Source of the DNA: Bacteroidota bacterium
Lineage (GTDB): Bacteria; Bacteroidota; Bacteroidia; B-17B0; Aurantibacillaceae
Assembly: GCA_021156365.1 (NCBI GenBank)
Contig: JAJNDK010000003.1
Span: 1-64,000 of the forward strand
Direction of reading: 5' to 3'
DNA length: 64,000 nucleotides
Shown here: in pieces, positions 44,096 through 52,652 of the stretch
Layout: each line of letters starts with the position of its first letter
Position numbering within the stretch: position 1 is the first letter of the stretch
Program-made: the position numbers and the translations under genes
Notes under the pieces: model-generated
What the model saw: only the letters and a program-made list of their open reading frames with translations
Told to the model about the DNA's origin: nothing
Databases searched by the model: none

Positions 44096-44179
44096 CTAAG
44101 TGGCTTCCACATCCATCATCACCTGCGTTCCCGTACTATAATTTGCGCGGATGTCGATCTCTTTATGCAATTTGAGCAT
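44096..44179 (-). pseudogene. Relic of the radical SAM gene's 3' end
   Basis: This 84-base stretch reads on the minus strand as a 27-codon frame starting ATG and ending GTQVMMDVEAT then TAG. The intact radical SAM gene (44628-45659) ends in the same 11 residues, and its bases lie exactly 532 bp away. Over about 70 bases I count about 14 mismatches, with 23 identical bases in one run. The intact end has CANC (an Fe-S cysteine pair); the relic reads RANY, so the cysteines are lost. The cupin gene lies between the two copies. Confidence 0.85.
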
Positions 44180-44196
44180 GGTGTTTTTTATAATTT

Positions 44197-44604
44197 TTAT
44201 TTATTATCTTCAAACCACTTCACGATCGAAGGCATGTTCCGTTCGAACCCACCCGGAATGAAAAAATTCAGAACACCCGTTTTCTTATCCGCCCGGTTGG
44301 CAAAATCATGAATGGTTTTTGCAGGTATCCGTATAAATGTCCCCTTTTCCGCATCGATCCATTTATCTCCTACAAACAGGGAGGTAATGCCTTCCAGTAC
44401 ATAAAACACTTCGTCGTTTTCCTCATGCTGGTGTGCACCCGGTCCGCCGGAGTGGGGTTCGAGCCACCATTCCGAAACGCTGTATTTATTGTCCGTTTCG
44501 TTTTCGTCCGCTTTGAAAACGGCAGTCATTGTTCCGCAGTTGTAAATACGGCCTTCCCCAGCCGGTAGGATGATGGAGTCGTTGTGATTTTTTGAGTGTT
44601 GCAT
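44197..44604 (-). CDS. Cupin domain protein
   Basis: The 135-residue protein has the two cupin motifs: GAHQHEENDEVFYVLEG (metal-binding His/Glu set) and IPAKTIHDFANRADKKTGVLNFF. A single cupin barrel may bind a metal and act as a dioxygenase, isomerase or sensor; the substrate is unknown. It stands between the intact 3' end of the radical SAM gene and a displaced copy of that end, so it may have arrived by insertion. Confidence 0.92.
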   Translation of the reverse strand: MQHSKNHNDSIILPAGEGRIYNCGTMTAVFKADENETDNKYSVSEWWLEPHSGGPGAHQHEENDEVFYVLEGITSLFVGDKWIDAEKGTFIRIPAKTIHDFANRADKKTGVLNFFIPGGFERNMPSIVKWFEDNK

Positions 44605-44627
44605 TGTTTTACGTTTGAGTATGGTTC

Positions 44628-45659
44628 TTATGTCGCCTCTACATCCATCATCACCTGCGTTCCTTCACTGCAGTTAGCACAGATGTCGATCTCTTTTCGT
44701 GATTTGAGTACGGCTGACCGAAAATTATTGTAAGGCTCCGACTTCCAAATGGTTTCGAAACTTGTTTCTTTCAGTGAGCCCAATGTGTGATGCGCATCTT
44801 TATCGAAACAGCAGGGAACCACTTTTCCATCCCAGGTGATCACACATCCGCTCCACATCCTCCAGCACTGATTCAGTAATTTATTTTTGATCCGCCATTT
44901 CCCGTCACTTCCTTTTTTGTAGCGGCTGTATTTTTCGTTGTCAGGAATGAGCTCGTTACCATTTTCGAATTCGTATACCTGCGCGGTTTTAAAAACAATT
45001 TCATCTACGCCTAATTCACCGGCAAGTTTTCTTACATCTTCCAGTTGATGTTCATTGGGCTTCACTACTAAGAACTGGAATACGAGATGAGGTGTAGCGC
45101 TTTTTAATCCTTTTTTCCATTTGATCATGTTCTTCGTTCCTTCGATCACCTTTTGCAGATCGCCACCCACGCGGTATTGCTCATAGGTTTCCTGTGTGGT
45201 GCCGTCGATGGAAATGATCATGCGGTTCAACCCGCTCTCTACTGTTGCTTTTGCATTTTTATCGTTGAGGTAATGTGCATTGGTGGAAGTGGAAGTATAG
45301 ATCTTTTTTTTGGAAGCATATTTCACCATATCCAGGAAAGCGGGGTTGAGATAAGGCTCGCCCTGGAAATAGAAAGTAAGGTACATCAGTTTTTTTGCCA
45401 GCTGATCGATGGTGTTCTCAAAGAATTTTTGTTCGAGCATACCGATGGGGCGGGTGAAGGAACGCATACCACTCGGGCATTCGGGGCAACGAAGATTGCA
45501 ACTGGTGGTGGGCTCGATAGAAATACTTACCGGGAATCCTTTGTGCCGGTTCATTCCTTTGGATTTAGAAGTGTGATAGCTGGAAGAGACCTTCAGGTAA
45601 TTGAAGATCTTGGCCGGAGAAAGGGTTTTCAGGAACGATATGTTGTTTGTAAAACTCAC
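44628..45659 (-). CDS. Radical SAM protein with SPASM domain
   Basis: The 343-residue protein has the radical SAM motif CNLRCPEC (first cluster) at about residue 54 and TSTNAHYL, ISIDGTTQETYEQYR further on. A C-terminal SPASM region follows with CWRMWSGCVITWDGKVVPCCFD and CANC, ligands for auxiliary Fe-S clusters. SPASM enzymes modify peptides, proteins or carbohydrates. No candidate precursor peptide gene is obvious near it, so the substrate is open. The 3' end is duplicated as the relic at 44096-44179. Confidence 0.93.
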   Translation of the reverse strand: MSFTNNISFLKTLSPAKIFNYLKVSSSYHTSKSKGMNRHKGFPVSISIEPTTSCNLRCPECPSGMRSFTRPIGMLEQKFFENTIDQLAKKLMYLTFYFQGEPYLNPAFLDMVKYASKKKIYTSTSTNAHYLNDKNAKATVESGLNRMIISIDGTTQETYEQYRVGGDLQKVIEGTKNMIKWKKGLKSATPHLVFQFLVVKPNEHQLEDVRKLAGELGVDEIVFKTAQVYEFENGNELIPDNEKYSRYKKGSDGKWRIKNKLLNQCWRMWSGCVITWDGKVVPCCFDKDAHHTLGSLKETSFETIWKSEPYNNFRSAVLKSRKEIDICANCSEGTQVMMDVEAT

Positions 45660-45776
45660 TATTTCAGTTGGTTAAGCTATCTAAATGCTTGTAGAACAAC
45701 AAATTTACGAATTAAAACGGCGGTATCATATTCGTAGTCGGGGCCGGATTGTTTACCACTTAACCGGAAAAAACGA

Positions 45777-45812
45777 CCACTTGTTAGAAAACCCCCCGCA
45801 CTTGACAAGTGG
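45777..45812. other. Inverted repeat upstream of the radical SAM gene
   Basis: CCACTTGT and ACAAGTGG form an 8-bp stem around a 20-base loop. It lies in the 273-base gap between radical SAM and rlmF; apart from it and the terminator I see nothing there that is convincing. Confidence 0.4.
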
Positions 45813-45892
45813 CTATATGAAAACGACTTTTGAGGTTGTAGTTTTACATTAGTTCTTTCATACAAGGGTTTTGTTAGTTTTAACAATGGATT

Positions 45893-45932
45893 AAAAGCCG
45901 GCGCAAATCGTGGGGATGTGTAGCCGGCTTTT
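45893..45932 (-). terminator. Terminator of rlmF
   Basis: AAAAGCCGGC and GCCGGCTTTT form a perfect 10-bp stem with a 20-base loop, directly abutting the TAA of rlmF at 45933-45935. Confidence 0.85.
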
Positions 45933-46904
45933 TTATTTCCCTTCGTCCCACCTTGTCTTTTTCCACTCTTTCTTTTGCTCCGGACTCAGGAAGCTCCAGG
46001 CAACGATCCTGCTCGATTTATTTCCCTGTCCCATTTGAATGGTCTTTACTTCTTTCGCGCCTGCTGCGTCCAGCTCTATGTAAATGCTTTTAAGATGCGA
46101 TTGTTTGGAGATGAGAGTAGTGTACCAATAACAGGACATGGAATGCTTCCAGCTCTGGTGCACCATATTCAGCGCAAATTCCTCTTCTCCGCCTTTGCAC
46201 CACAATTCATTGCTTTTGCCTCCGAAGTTTAAAACCGGATCGTTTATTCTTTCTTTTTTCAGGTTGGATAATTTGCGAACAGCTCCTGCGTTTGCTTCTT
46301 CCGCAGACGAATGAAAAGGAGGGTTACAAATGCTCAGCTCAAAAAGCTCATCTTTTTGAATGATGTTTTGAAAAATACTTTCCGGATCTGTCTGCAGTCG
46401 TATTTCGATACTGTCTGTTAAAGCGTTCTGCTCAATTATTTCCTGCGCCGATCGTATGGCAACGGGATCCGTTTCAGTACCGACAAAAGACCAGCCGTAT
46501 TCTGCATGGCCGATCAGCGGATAGATGCAATTGGCACCTACACCAATATCCAGGCATCTGATCTTCGGACCCGATGGCGTTTTTCCATAATTGTTCGCGC
46601 CCAGCAGATCAGCAACGTGATGAATATAATCAGCTCTTCCGGGGATAGGCGGACATAAATAACCGGCAGGAATATTCCAATGATCGATGCCGTAATAACG
46701 TTTTAATAATGCGAAGTTCAGTGTTCTTACAGCTTCCGGGTTGAAAAAATCAATGGATTCGTCCTTGTAGATGTTTAGGGAAACGTATTGTTCCAGGTCC
46801 GGACAGGCTGCGATCAGCTCCTTAAAATCGTAGCGTTCACGGTGTTTGTTCCGTGTATGTAATTTGGTTTTTTCGGCCGGATGTTCCTTCTTTTTAGGAT
46901 GCAT
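45933..46904 (-). CDS. rlmF: 23S rRNA (adenine(1618)-N(6))-methyltransferase
   Basis: The 323-residue protein matches RlmF: basic N-terminus, LHTRNKHRERYDF, GIDHWNIPAGYLCPPIPGRADYIHH, a SAM-binding motif CLDIGVGANCIYPLI and the catalytic NPPF in ICNPPFHSSAEEA. It methylates A1618 of 23S rRNA in the cytoplasm. It is co-directional with the J/KTSC gene, 5 bases downstream of it, and ends at a strong terminator. Confidence 0.95.
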   Translation of the reverse strand: MHPKKKEHPAEKTKLHTRNKHRERYDFKELIAACPDLEQYVSLNIYKDESIDFFNPEAVRTLNFALLKRYYGIDHWNIPAGYLCPPIPGRADYIHHVADLLGANNYGKTPSGPKIRCLDIGVGANCIYPLIGHAEYGWSFVGTETDPVAIRSAQEIIEQNALTDSIEIRLQTDPESIFQNIIQKDELFELSICNPPFHSSAEEANAGAVRKLSNLKKERINDPVLNFGGKSNELWCKGGEEEFALNMVHQSWKHSMSCYWYTTLISKQSHLKSIYIELDAAGAKEVKTIQMGQGNKSSRIVAWSFLSPEQKKEWKKTRWDEGK

Positions 46905-46909
46905 GTGGA

Positions 46910-47359
46910 TTAGCTGACAGTGGTAACGTTGCTTACATTCCTGTATTGGTAGGAAAAATAAATATGCCTGCGGGCAAACCTTGCTAATGTAGCGGAGCCG
47001 GCCAGTTTGTTGTAAATATTTTTCGGTACGCTGAAATACTCATAAATGCTACCGTTCTGGAAGGTGATCTTCAGTGTTTGGCCTTTGTATTCGAAATCAT
47101 CGATCCCGAATGTATTGGTAACATGCGTGTATTCTTCCAGCTGTGCAGCATGTGTTTCGGGCGCCACACTCACTAAAAAGTGATACGCTTCAATGATCTC
47201 TTTGCTTTTAACGGCAGCTTCTTCCGCACGCTCGTCACCTTCGCTGAATTTATCAGGATGCCACTCTTTCATTAAATTTCTGTAAAGAGTTTTAAGTTCC
47301 GCAAGATTCGTGTCTTTGGTAGCATTGAATAGTTTACGGTAATCGACAATACGCCTCAT
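46910..47359 (-). CDS. J-domain/KTSC fusion protein
   Basis: The 149-residue protein joins a J-like domain (about 1-65, with the HPDK motif in LMKEWHPDKFSEGDE) and a KTSC domain (about 85-140, FEYKGQTLKITFQNGSIYEYFSVP). KTSC domains often sit next to RNA- or lysyl-tRNA-related proteins. The function of this pairing, found in many Bacteroidota, is unknown to me. It probably forms an operon with rlmF. Confidence 0.88.
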   Translation of the reverse strand: MRRIVDYRKLFNATKDTNLAELKTLYRNLMKEWHPDKFSEGDERAEEAAVKSKEIIEAYHFLVSVAPETHAAQLEEYTHVTNTFGIDDFEYKGQTLKITFQNGSIYEYFSVPKNIYNKLAGSATLARFARRHIYFSYQYRNVSNVTTVS

Positions 47360-47461
47360 TTGATATTTTTTGAAATATTCCGCAAAGGTAGTTCTTTTTT
47401 GGCAGAGCCCGATTATTACTGTTTTTCGGGGATACTCAGGGAAATAAACGAATGGCGGAGC

Positions 47462-48193
47462 TCAGAACTTGCCCATCCATCGTATCCGGCTGGAAGCAGA
47501 CGCAATGCCCTGAATCACATTCTTTTTGAATGTTATATCTTTGAAATGCACCCGTGACAGACCCTGGATACTTATTTCCACATGCCCCGAAGACTGTTGA
47601 ATGGAATTGAAATGCCTGTCGCTGATCTTAAATCTGAATTTCCCGTTTAAGCCTGATTTCCCGCTTGCGAGCGTGTCTCTTCCAAGATAGTTCCCGTCTG
47701 CGGAATAGTTATTCATATAAATAGTGATATTTCTGCCCTTTTTTGTTTTGAATTTTTTATCTCTGATCTTCAGCTTTCCTGCAATATAATATGGGCCGTT
47801 CGTTTTTTTAGTGTTTACTTCTTTATTATTTTCTACTGCAGTGGAAGCCATATCGGGTATAACAACAGGCATACTGCTGACCGGCTGTTTCTCCATCTGC
47901 ACCTGGGTTTGAGCGATGGTAAGCGAAGGTAAAAGTGCTATTGTAATAACAGCTGCGGCATAAGGAAAGCAATTAATGCGCTGATTTTCCGGATGGAGCG
48001 TGGGCAGTCTGTCCAATTGATCGCCATATGCAATTACGCAGGCAGTAGGATGCTCTTTGTAAAACCGGGCGATCTTTTCATCACTTTTCCTGCGCAGATC
48101 ATATACCTGCTTCTGGCAGTTCTGGCAGAATTTTTTACCTTGTTTTGTGGGTATTTCCTTTGGATCGAGCTTGCATTCGAATGATAGTTTCAT
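47462..48193 (-). CDS. Zinc-ribbon-like and transmembrane hypothetical protein
   Basis: The 243-residue protein has a short N-terminal Cys pair (FCQNCQKQVYDL) with another Cys at residue 7, resembling a small zinc-binding segment. It then has one membrane helix (about 75-95, AAAVITIALLPSLTIA) and a C-terminal beta-rich region likely outside the membrane. It suggests a bitopic inner-membrane protein; such layouts occur in Bacteroidota as cytoplasmic sensing plus periplasmic domains. I know no family. It is a single gene. Confidence 0.75.
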   Translation of the reverse strand: MKLSFECKLDPKEIPTKQGKKFCQNCQKQVYDLRRKSDEKIARFYKEHPTACVIAYGDQLDRLPTLHPENQRINCFPYAAAVITIALLPSLTIAQTQVQMEKQPVSSMPVVIPDMASTAVENNKEVNTKKTNGPYYIAGKLKIRDKKFKTKKGRNITIYMNNYSADGNYLGRDTLASGKSGLNGKFRFKISDRHFNSIQQSSGHVEISIQGLSRVHFKDITFKKNVIQGIASASSRIRWMGKF

Positions 48194-48240
48194 AGCAGTG
48201 GCATTTGTTTAAGTATATAAACAAAATCAGGTAACAGCTG

Positions 48241-48861
48241 TTACACAGGCATATACACTACTTTCTTTGTTTCAAAGAATTCTTCTTCAAAATAATTCTT
48301 CAATTCGAAAAGCAGGTAGCGGTTTTTGAAGGATTTTAATTCCTCTTTCAGATCGCCGCCCTTCAAATAGAGGATCCCATTCTCAAAAGCGTTTTTTTGT
48401 TTTTTGGAAACTTTGTTACGGACCCAGTTGAAGAACTCCGGGAATTCGGTAACGGCCCTGCTTACGATAAAATCGAATTGCTCGTTTATTTTTTCTGCGC
48501 GTTCATGTGAGGTGCGTACATTTTTTAATCCCAGGCCGGCAGCCACTTCATTCACCACTTTTATTTTCTTACCGATTGAATCCACGAGAAAAAAATCCGT
48601 TTCCGGAAAAAGGATCGCCAGTGGAATACCTGGAAATCCGCCTCCGGTGCCTACATCCAGTATCTTCGAACCGGGTGCAAAGCTTGTTACTTTTGCGAGG
48701 CCGAGCGAGTGCAGTACGTGGCGTTCATACAGGAGCTCAATGTCTTTCCGGGAGATCACGTTGATCTGGCTGTTCCAGAGCGTATAGAGCTCCATCAGTT
48801 TCCCGAATTGCTCTTTCTGCTGTTCGGTAAGGTTGGGAAAATATTTTAAAATAATGTCCAA
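48241..48861 (-). CDS. rsmG: 16S rRNA (guanine(527)-N(7))-methyltransferase
   Basis: I start at the TTG at 48861 (fMDIILKYFPNLTEQQ), which gives the family's normal ~206 residues; the GTG at 48945 would add an unrelated leader overlapping the sigma gene. Motifs: INVISRKDIELLYERHVLHSL, the SAM loop LDVGTGGGFPGIPLAI and FDFIVSRAV. It methylates G527 of 16S rRNA. It lies downstream of the ECF sigma gene on the same strand. Confidence 0.93.
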   Translation of the reverse strand: MDIILKYFPNLTEQQKEQFGKLMELYTLWNSQINVISRKDIELLYERHVLHSLGLAKVTSFAPGSKILDVGTGGGFPGIPLAILFPETDFFLVDSIGKKIKVVNEVAAGLGLKNVRTSHERAEKINEQFDFIVSRAVTEFPEFFNWVRNKVSKKQKNAFENGILYLKGGDLKEELKSFKNRYLLFELKNYFEEEFFETKKVVYMPV

Positions 48862-48941
48862 TTGTAAACTATTGAATGATTGAAGAATGTTGAGAGTTAA
48901 AAAATGGAACCATATAAGCGATTCTACAGACCAACAAAAGA

Positions 48942-49562
48942 TCACATCTTATGCTCTGTGTTTTTTAGTACCTGGTAGAGGAAATCCCGTGCCCTGAATA
49001 ATTGCGCTTTTACGGTACCGATCGGCAGGTCCAGCTTTTCGGCGATCTCTTCATAACTCAGCTCTTCATAGTAACGCATTTCGATCAGCTGTTTATATTT
49101 TGGTTTGAGCTTTTCTACCAGCACCCGCAACATTTCCACTTTTTGTTTTTTAATAAAGTTGCTTTCCGGATCGGGGGTGTCCGATCTCACATTCATGCTC
49201 ATTTCCACTCCTTCTTCGTTGCTCACGGTTTTGTCTAAAGAGAAAGTAGTTTCGTTCTTTTTTTTGCGGATAAAGTCAATTGCGTTGTTAGAGGCGATCT
49301 TGAATAACCAGGTACTGAAAGCGAAATTGGGAGTGTATTGATGCAGGCGTTTGAAAGCTTTTCCGAATGCTTCAATGGTAAGATCATCGGCATCGTCCTT
49401 GTTGTTTACCATTTTCAACAGCATGAAATAAACAGAATCGCGGTATCTTCCCATCAACTCGGCGTAGGCCTTCTGGTCGGCATTTTCAAGCGCCTGCTTG
49501 ATCAACCGGTAATCGTGTACAGCTTTGGTTGATAAGTGTTCGTTTGGTTCTAACTCTTCCAT
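48942..49562 (-). CDS. ECF-type RNA polymerase sigma factor
   Basis: The 206-residue protein has sigma-70 region 2 (about 25-100; AELMGRYRDSVYFMLLKMV, DADDLTIEAFGKAFKRL, STWLFKIASNNAIDFIRKKK) and region 4 (about 145-200; YKQLIEMRYYEELSYEEIAEKLDLPIGTVKAQLFRARD). It recruits RNA polymerase to a special promoter set. No anti-sigma gene with a clear domain lies next to it. Its start codon overlaps the end of the glycosyltransferase gene by 13 bases. Confidence 0.95.
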   Translation of the reverse strand: MEELEPNEHLSTKAVHDYRLIKQALENADQKAYAELMGRYRDSVYFMLLKMVNNKDDADDLTIEAFGKAFKRLHQYTPNFAFSTWLFKIASNNAIDFIRKKKNETTFSLDKTVSNEEGVEMSMNVRSDTPDPESNFIKKQKVEMLRVLVEKLKPKYKQLIEMRYYEELSYEEIAEKLDLPIGTVKAQLFRARDFLYQVLKNTEHKM

Positions 49563-50686
49563 TTGTTGGGTTTTACAAATTTTCGACTCAGCTGCAATAT
49601 CGGGTAAAAAAACAATAATGTCAAGTCAAATATAAATACAAAAGGCAGGAGGTCTTTTTCATCCAGCTTTTTCATGACCTTGTTGAACACGATAAGCTGT
49701 ACTACGATCTTCAAAAACCAGATCCCTCCGGCAAGGGTCGCCGTGTCTTTAAAACAAAGCCCGGCAATCACCAGCCCGTGAAAAAGATAATTTACGCTGT
49801 AATACCAGCCCAGGATCCTTTTGGTGGAAGGCTTATAGAGTGGGGCAGTGGTAATGTGCCGCAGTTTCTGATCCCTCCATTCTTTGAATTTTTTTGCAGG
49901 CACCGAATGGGTAAAGCTGTCTTTGCTGAGGACCACTGCCGTATTACTGCCGGTGCTTGCCTCATTGATAAACAGATCATCGTCGCCGGATTGCAGATGG
50001 TAATGACCGGCAAAGCCTTTGTGTTTGAAGAACAGCTCTTTTCTATAGGATAAGTTTCTGCCTACTCCCATGTATGCCTTGTTCTTCAGCGCGAGCGAAA
50101 GATACTGCAGTGCGATGAGGAACGTATCGTAACGGATCAGCCTGTTCAGGAATGTTTTTTCTTTCAGGTACGGGCCGTAACCCAGCACGATCTCTTTGCC
50201 TGGCTCGTATCCGCTCATCATAGCACTGATCCAGAGATCGCTGTCCGGCTTGCAATCTGCATCGGTCAGCAAAAGATGCTCATAGCTTGCTCCTTTGATG
50301 CCCACCATCAGTGCGAATTTTTTGCCGTGTTTGTAATAGTCGTCCTCTTTCACGTTGATGGCCTTCAGGTTCGTAAAGATCTCTTTGTATTCCCGGAGTA
50401 CATCTTCCGTATTGTCATAACTGCAATCGTTCACCACGATCACTTCGAAAGCCGGGTAATCCTGACTGAGTATTTTCGGGAGGAATTCTGTCAGGTTATC
50501 GCCTTCATTCCGCGCGCATACAATAATGCTCACCGGTGGGGGCGGGCTTTGGGCGGGCTTTATCGTCTCTTTGTAAAACGCCAGCTTTCCGAAACTGCCG
50601 AAATAAATGAGCAGCTGGAAAATAAAGACCAGTGCCAGGCAGGCCAGCAGGATCAATTGGACGTTTATCTCGTGAAAATCAGGCAT
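49550..50686 (-). CDS. Membrane glycosyltransferase family 2
   Basis: I take the ATG at 50686 (MPDFHEINVQLILL) and so 378 residues. An N-terminal membrane helix (about 12-32) precedes a GT2 domain: VSIIVCARNEGDNL, DPAFEVIVVNDCSYDNT and the DXD-type LLTDADCKPDSDLW, with later SGDDDLFINE. The C-terminal ~90 residues carry about three membrane helices. It transfers a sugar to a lipid or polymer at the inner membrane. The substrate is not readable from sequence. The gene overlaps the sigma factor by 13 bases and is divergent from the HAD gene. Confidence 0.9.
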   Translation of the reverse strand: MPDFHEINVQLILLACLALVFIFQLLIYFGSFGKLAFYKETIKPAQSPPPPVSIIVCARNEGDNLTEFLPKILSQDYPAFEVIVVNDCSYDNTEDVLREYKEIFTNLKAINVKEDDYYKHGKKFALMVGIKGASYEHLLLTDADCKPDSDLWISAMMSGYEPGKEIVLGYGPYLKEKTFLNRLIRYDTFLIALQYLSLALKNKAYMGVGRNLSYRKELFFKHKGFAGHYHLQSGDDDLFINEASTGSNTAVVLSKDSFTHSVPAKKFKEWRDQKLRHITTAPLYKPSTKRILGWYYSVNYLFHGLVIAGLCFKDTATLAGGIWFLKIVVQLIVFNKVMKKLDEKDLLPFVFIFDLTLLFFYPILQLSRKFVKPNKWKS

Positions 50687-50701
50687 AAAGTGCAAAGGTA
50701 G

Positions 50702-50735
50702 TTTGGTGGCTGCGTCGGCCTTTCTCTTATCTTTG
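50702..50735 (+). promoter_or_regulatory. Predicted promoter of the HAD/tgt operon
   Basis: TTTG at 50702-50705, 22 bases, then TATCTTTG at 50728-50735; the ATG at 50764 follows 28 bases later. Confidence 0.6.
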
Positions 50736-50763
50736 CATTTATTAAACAAAGTAATTAACAATA

Positions 50764-51423
50764 ATGCTGAAAGCGGTGATTTACGACATGGACGGGGTGC
50801 TGGTAGACTCGGAACCTATGTGGCGGGTGGTGATGGTAAAAGGCTTTTGCAGTGTGGGACTTGATTTTACAGAGAATGACTGCCGCAAAACAACCGGGAT
50901 GCGCCTGGACGAGGTGGTGGACTATTGGCACAGGATCCATCAATGGGAAGGGAAAAGCACAGGCATCCTGCACGATGAGATCATCGACGACCTCTGTGCT
51001 ATGATCGAAAAGCAGGCAGAACCAATGGCAGGAGCCGTGGAGTCCATACGACTGTTCAGGGAAAAAGGATTGAAGATAGGCCTGGCATCTTCTTCCAACC
51101 ACCGGCTGATAAAGACCGTATTGAAACGCCTCGGGCTTGAGCAGGATTTTGAAGCGGTGCATTCGGCCGAATACCTGCCTTACGGGAAACCGCATCCCCA
51201 GGTTTTTCTGGAATGTGCAAAAGACCTGCAGGTGAAGCCGGAAGAATGCCTCGTGATCGAAGATTCGGTGAATGGTGTGATCGCTGCCAAAGCGGCAAAA
51301 ATGAAAGCTATTGCCGTACCTGACCAGGAGCATAAGGATGATAAACGCTTTGTGATCGCGGATATGCAGCTGCAATCATTAAATGATATTACGAACGAAA
51401 CGATTAAACGATTTTTAAATTGA
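50764..51423 (+). CDS. HAD-family phosphatase (HxpB-like)
   Basis: The 219-residue protein has HAD motif I IYDMDGVLVDSEP (nucleophile and acid Asp), a helical cap, motif II LASSSNHR, a Lys (YGKPHPQVF) and motif III CLVIEDSVNGV. It belongs with small sugar-phosphate phosphatases such as HxpB/YniC. The exact substrate is unknown. Its stop overlaps the start of tgt. Confidence 0.92.
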   Translation: MLKAVIYDMDGVLVDSEPMWRVVMVKGFCSVGLDFTENDCRKTTGMRLDEVVDYWHRIHQWEGKSTGILHDEIIDDLCAMIEKQAEPMAGAVESIRLFREKGLKIGLASSSNHRLIKTVLKRLGLEQDFEAVHSAEYLPYGKPHPQVFLECAKDLQVKPEECLVIEDSVNGVIAAKAAKMKAIAVPDQEHKDDKRFVIADMQLQSLNDITNETIKRFLN

Positions 51424-52550
51424 AATTCACATTACATCACAGCGATCCACAGAGCAAGGCCCGCGTGGGTTCGATCGAAACGGGTCACGGGACAATAGAA
51501 ACACCGATCTTCATGCCGGTGGGCACAGCAGCCACGGTAAAAGCCGTTCACCAGCGTGAATTAAAAGATGACATCAAAGCCCAGATCATTTTAGGCAATA
51601 CCTATCATTTGTATCTGCGTCCGGGCCTGGATGTTCTGAAAGGAGCTGGCGGTCTACATAAATTCAATGGCTGGGACCGGCCGATCCTCACGGACAGTGG
51701 CGGGTACCAGGTTTTTTCCCTTTCCGCACAACGGAAATTAGCGGAAGAAGGAGCTACTTTCAAATCACATATCGATGGATCGAAGCATTTGTTCACTCCC
51801 GAAAATGTGATGGATACTCAACGCATCATCGGCGCCGATATCATAATGGCCTTTGATGAATGTGCGCCGTATCCCTGCGATCACACGTATGCGAAAAAAA
51901 GTATGGAGATGACGCATCGCTGGCTGGATCGTTGTATCGATCGGTTCGATTCGACCGATCCGCTGTATGGCTATTCGCAAACATTGTTCCCGATCGTGCA
52001 GGGAAGCACGTACAAAGATCTCCGTACAAAGTCTGCAGAATTTATTGCTTCCAAAGGCCGCGAAGGAAATGCGATCGGTGGTTTGTCTGTTGGGGAGCCT
52101 GCCGAAGAAATGTATGAAATGACAGAACTGGTATGTGGGATCCTGCCAACCGACAAACCGCGCTATCTTATGGGAGTGGGGACACCCATGAACATCCTCG
52201 AAAGCATCGCACTTGGTATAGATATGTTCGATTGTGTGATGCCAACCCGCAATGCCCGTCACGGATTATTGTTCACGCAAAACGGGATCATCAATATCAA
52301 GAACGAAAAATGGAAGAATGATTTTTCGGTGCTGGATGAGAACGGAACTGCCTTTGTGGATCATCAGTATTCCAAAGCGTATTTACGACATTTATTGATC
52401 TGCAATGAATACCTCGCGGCACAAATTGCCAGCGTACACAATCTGTCTTTTTATTTGTGGCTGGTGGGAGAAGCGAGAAAACAGATCCTTGCAGGTACTT
52501 TTGTTGACTGGAAAAATAAAATGGTAAAACAAATGGCTGTGCGGCTGTAA
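51420..52550 (+). CDS. tgt: Queuine tRNA-ribosyltransferase
   Basis: The start is a TTG at 51420, overlapping the HAD stop as TTGA; 376 residues is the family's normal length. Motifs: ETPIFMPVGTAATVKAV, LGNTYHLYLRPG, DSGGYQVFSLS, MAFDECAPYPC, GLSVGEP and the nucleophile region DMFDCVMPTRNARHG. It exchanges G34 for preQ1 in tRNAs. Where the zinc-binding CxCxxC is usual, the sequence reads DENGTAFVDHQYSKAYLRH, with no cysteines. That stretch lies about 60-75 residues before the C-terminus. As I recall, other Bacteroidota Tgt proteins also lack these cysteines. Confidence 0.94.
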   Translation: MKFTLHHSDPQSKARVGSIETGHGTIETPIFMPVGTAATVKAVHQRELKDDIKAQIILGNTYHLYLRPGLDVLKGAGGLHKFNGWDRPILTDSGGYQVFSLSAQRKLAEEGATFKSHIDGSKHLFTPENVMDTQRIIGADIIMAFDECAPYPCDHTYAKKSMEMTHRWLDRCIDRFDSTDPLYGYSQTLFPIVQGSTYKDLRTKSAEFIASKGREGNAIGGLSVGEPAEEMYEMTELVCGILPTDKPRYLMGVGTPMNILESIALGIDMFDCVMPTRNARHGLLFTQNGIINIKNEKWKNDFSVLDENGTAFVDHQYSKAYLRHLLICNEYLAAQIASVHNLSFYLWLVGEARKQILAGTFVDWKNKMVKQMAVRL

Positions 52551-52652
52551 GCTATCCTGTTTTAATTTTTTTTAGTATCTCCGGGGAGAATAATCAATAC
52601 TTACAATTTAAACCTACAAGTATTAATTAATCTAAATGAGCTTTGATCCGGA

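Noticed and set aside
45677-45886. A 69-residue minus-strand frame upstream of radical SAM
   Set aside because: It has a low-complexity, unlikely protein composition and overlaps the inverted repeat; no family resemblance. I treat it as non-coding.
48862-48945. A longer RsmG start at a GTG overlapping the sigma gene
   Set aside because: Family members start with a sequence like MDIILKYFP, matching the TTG at 48861, and the leader is unlike any RsmG.
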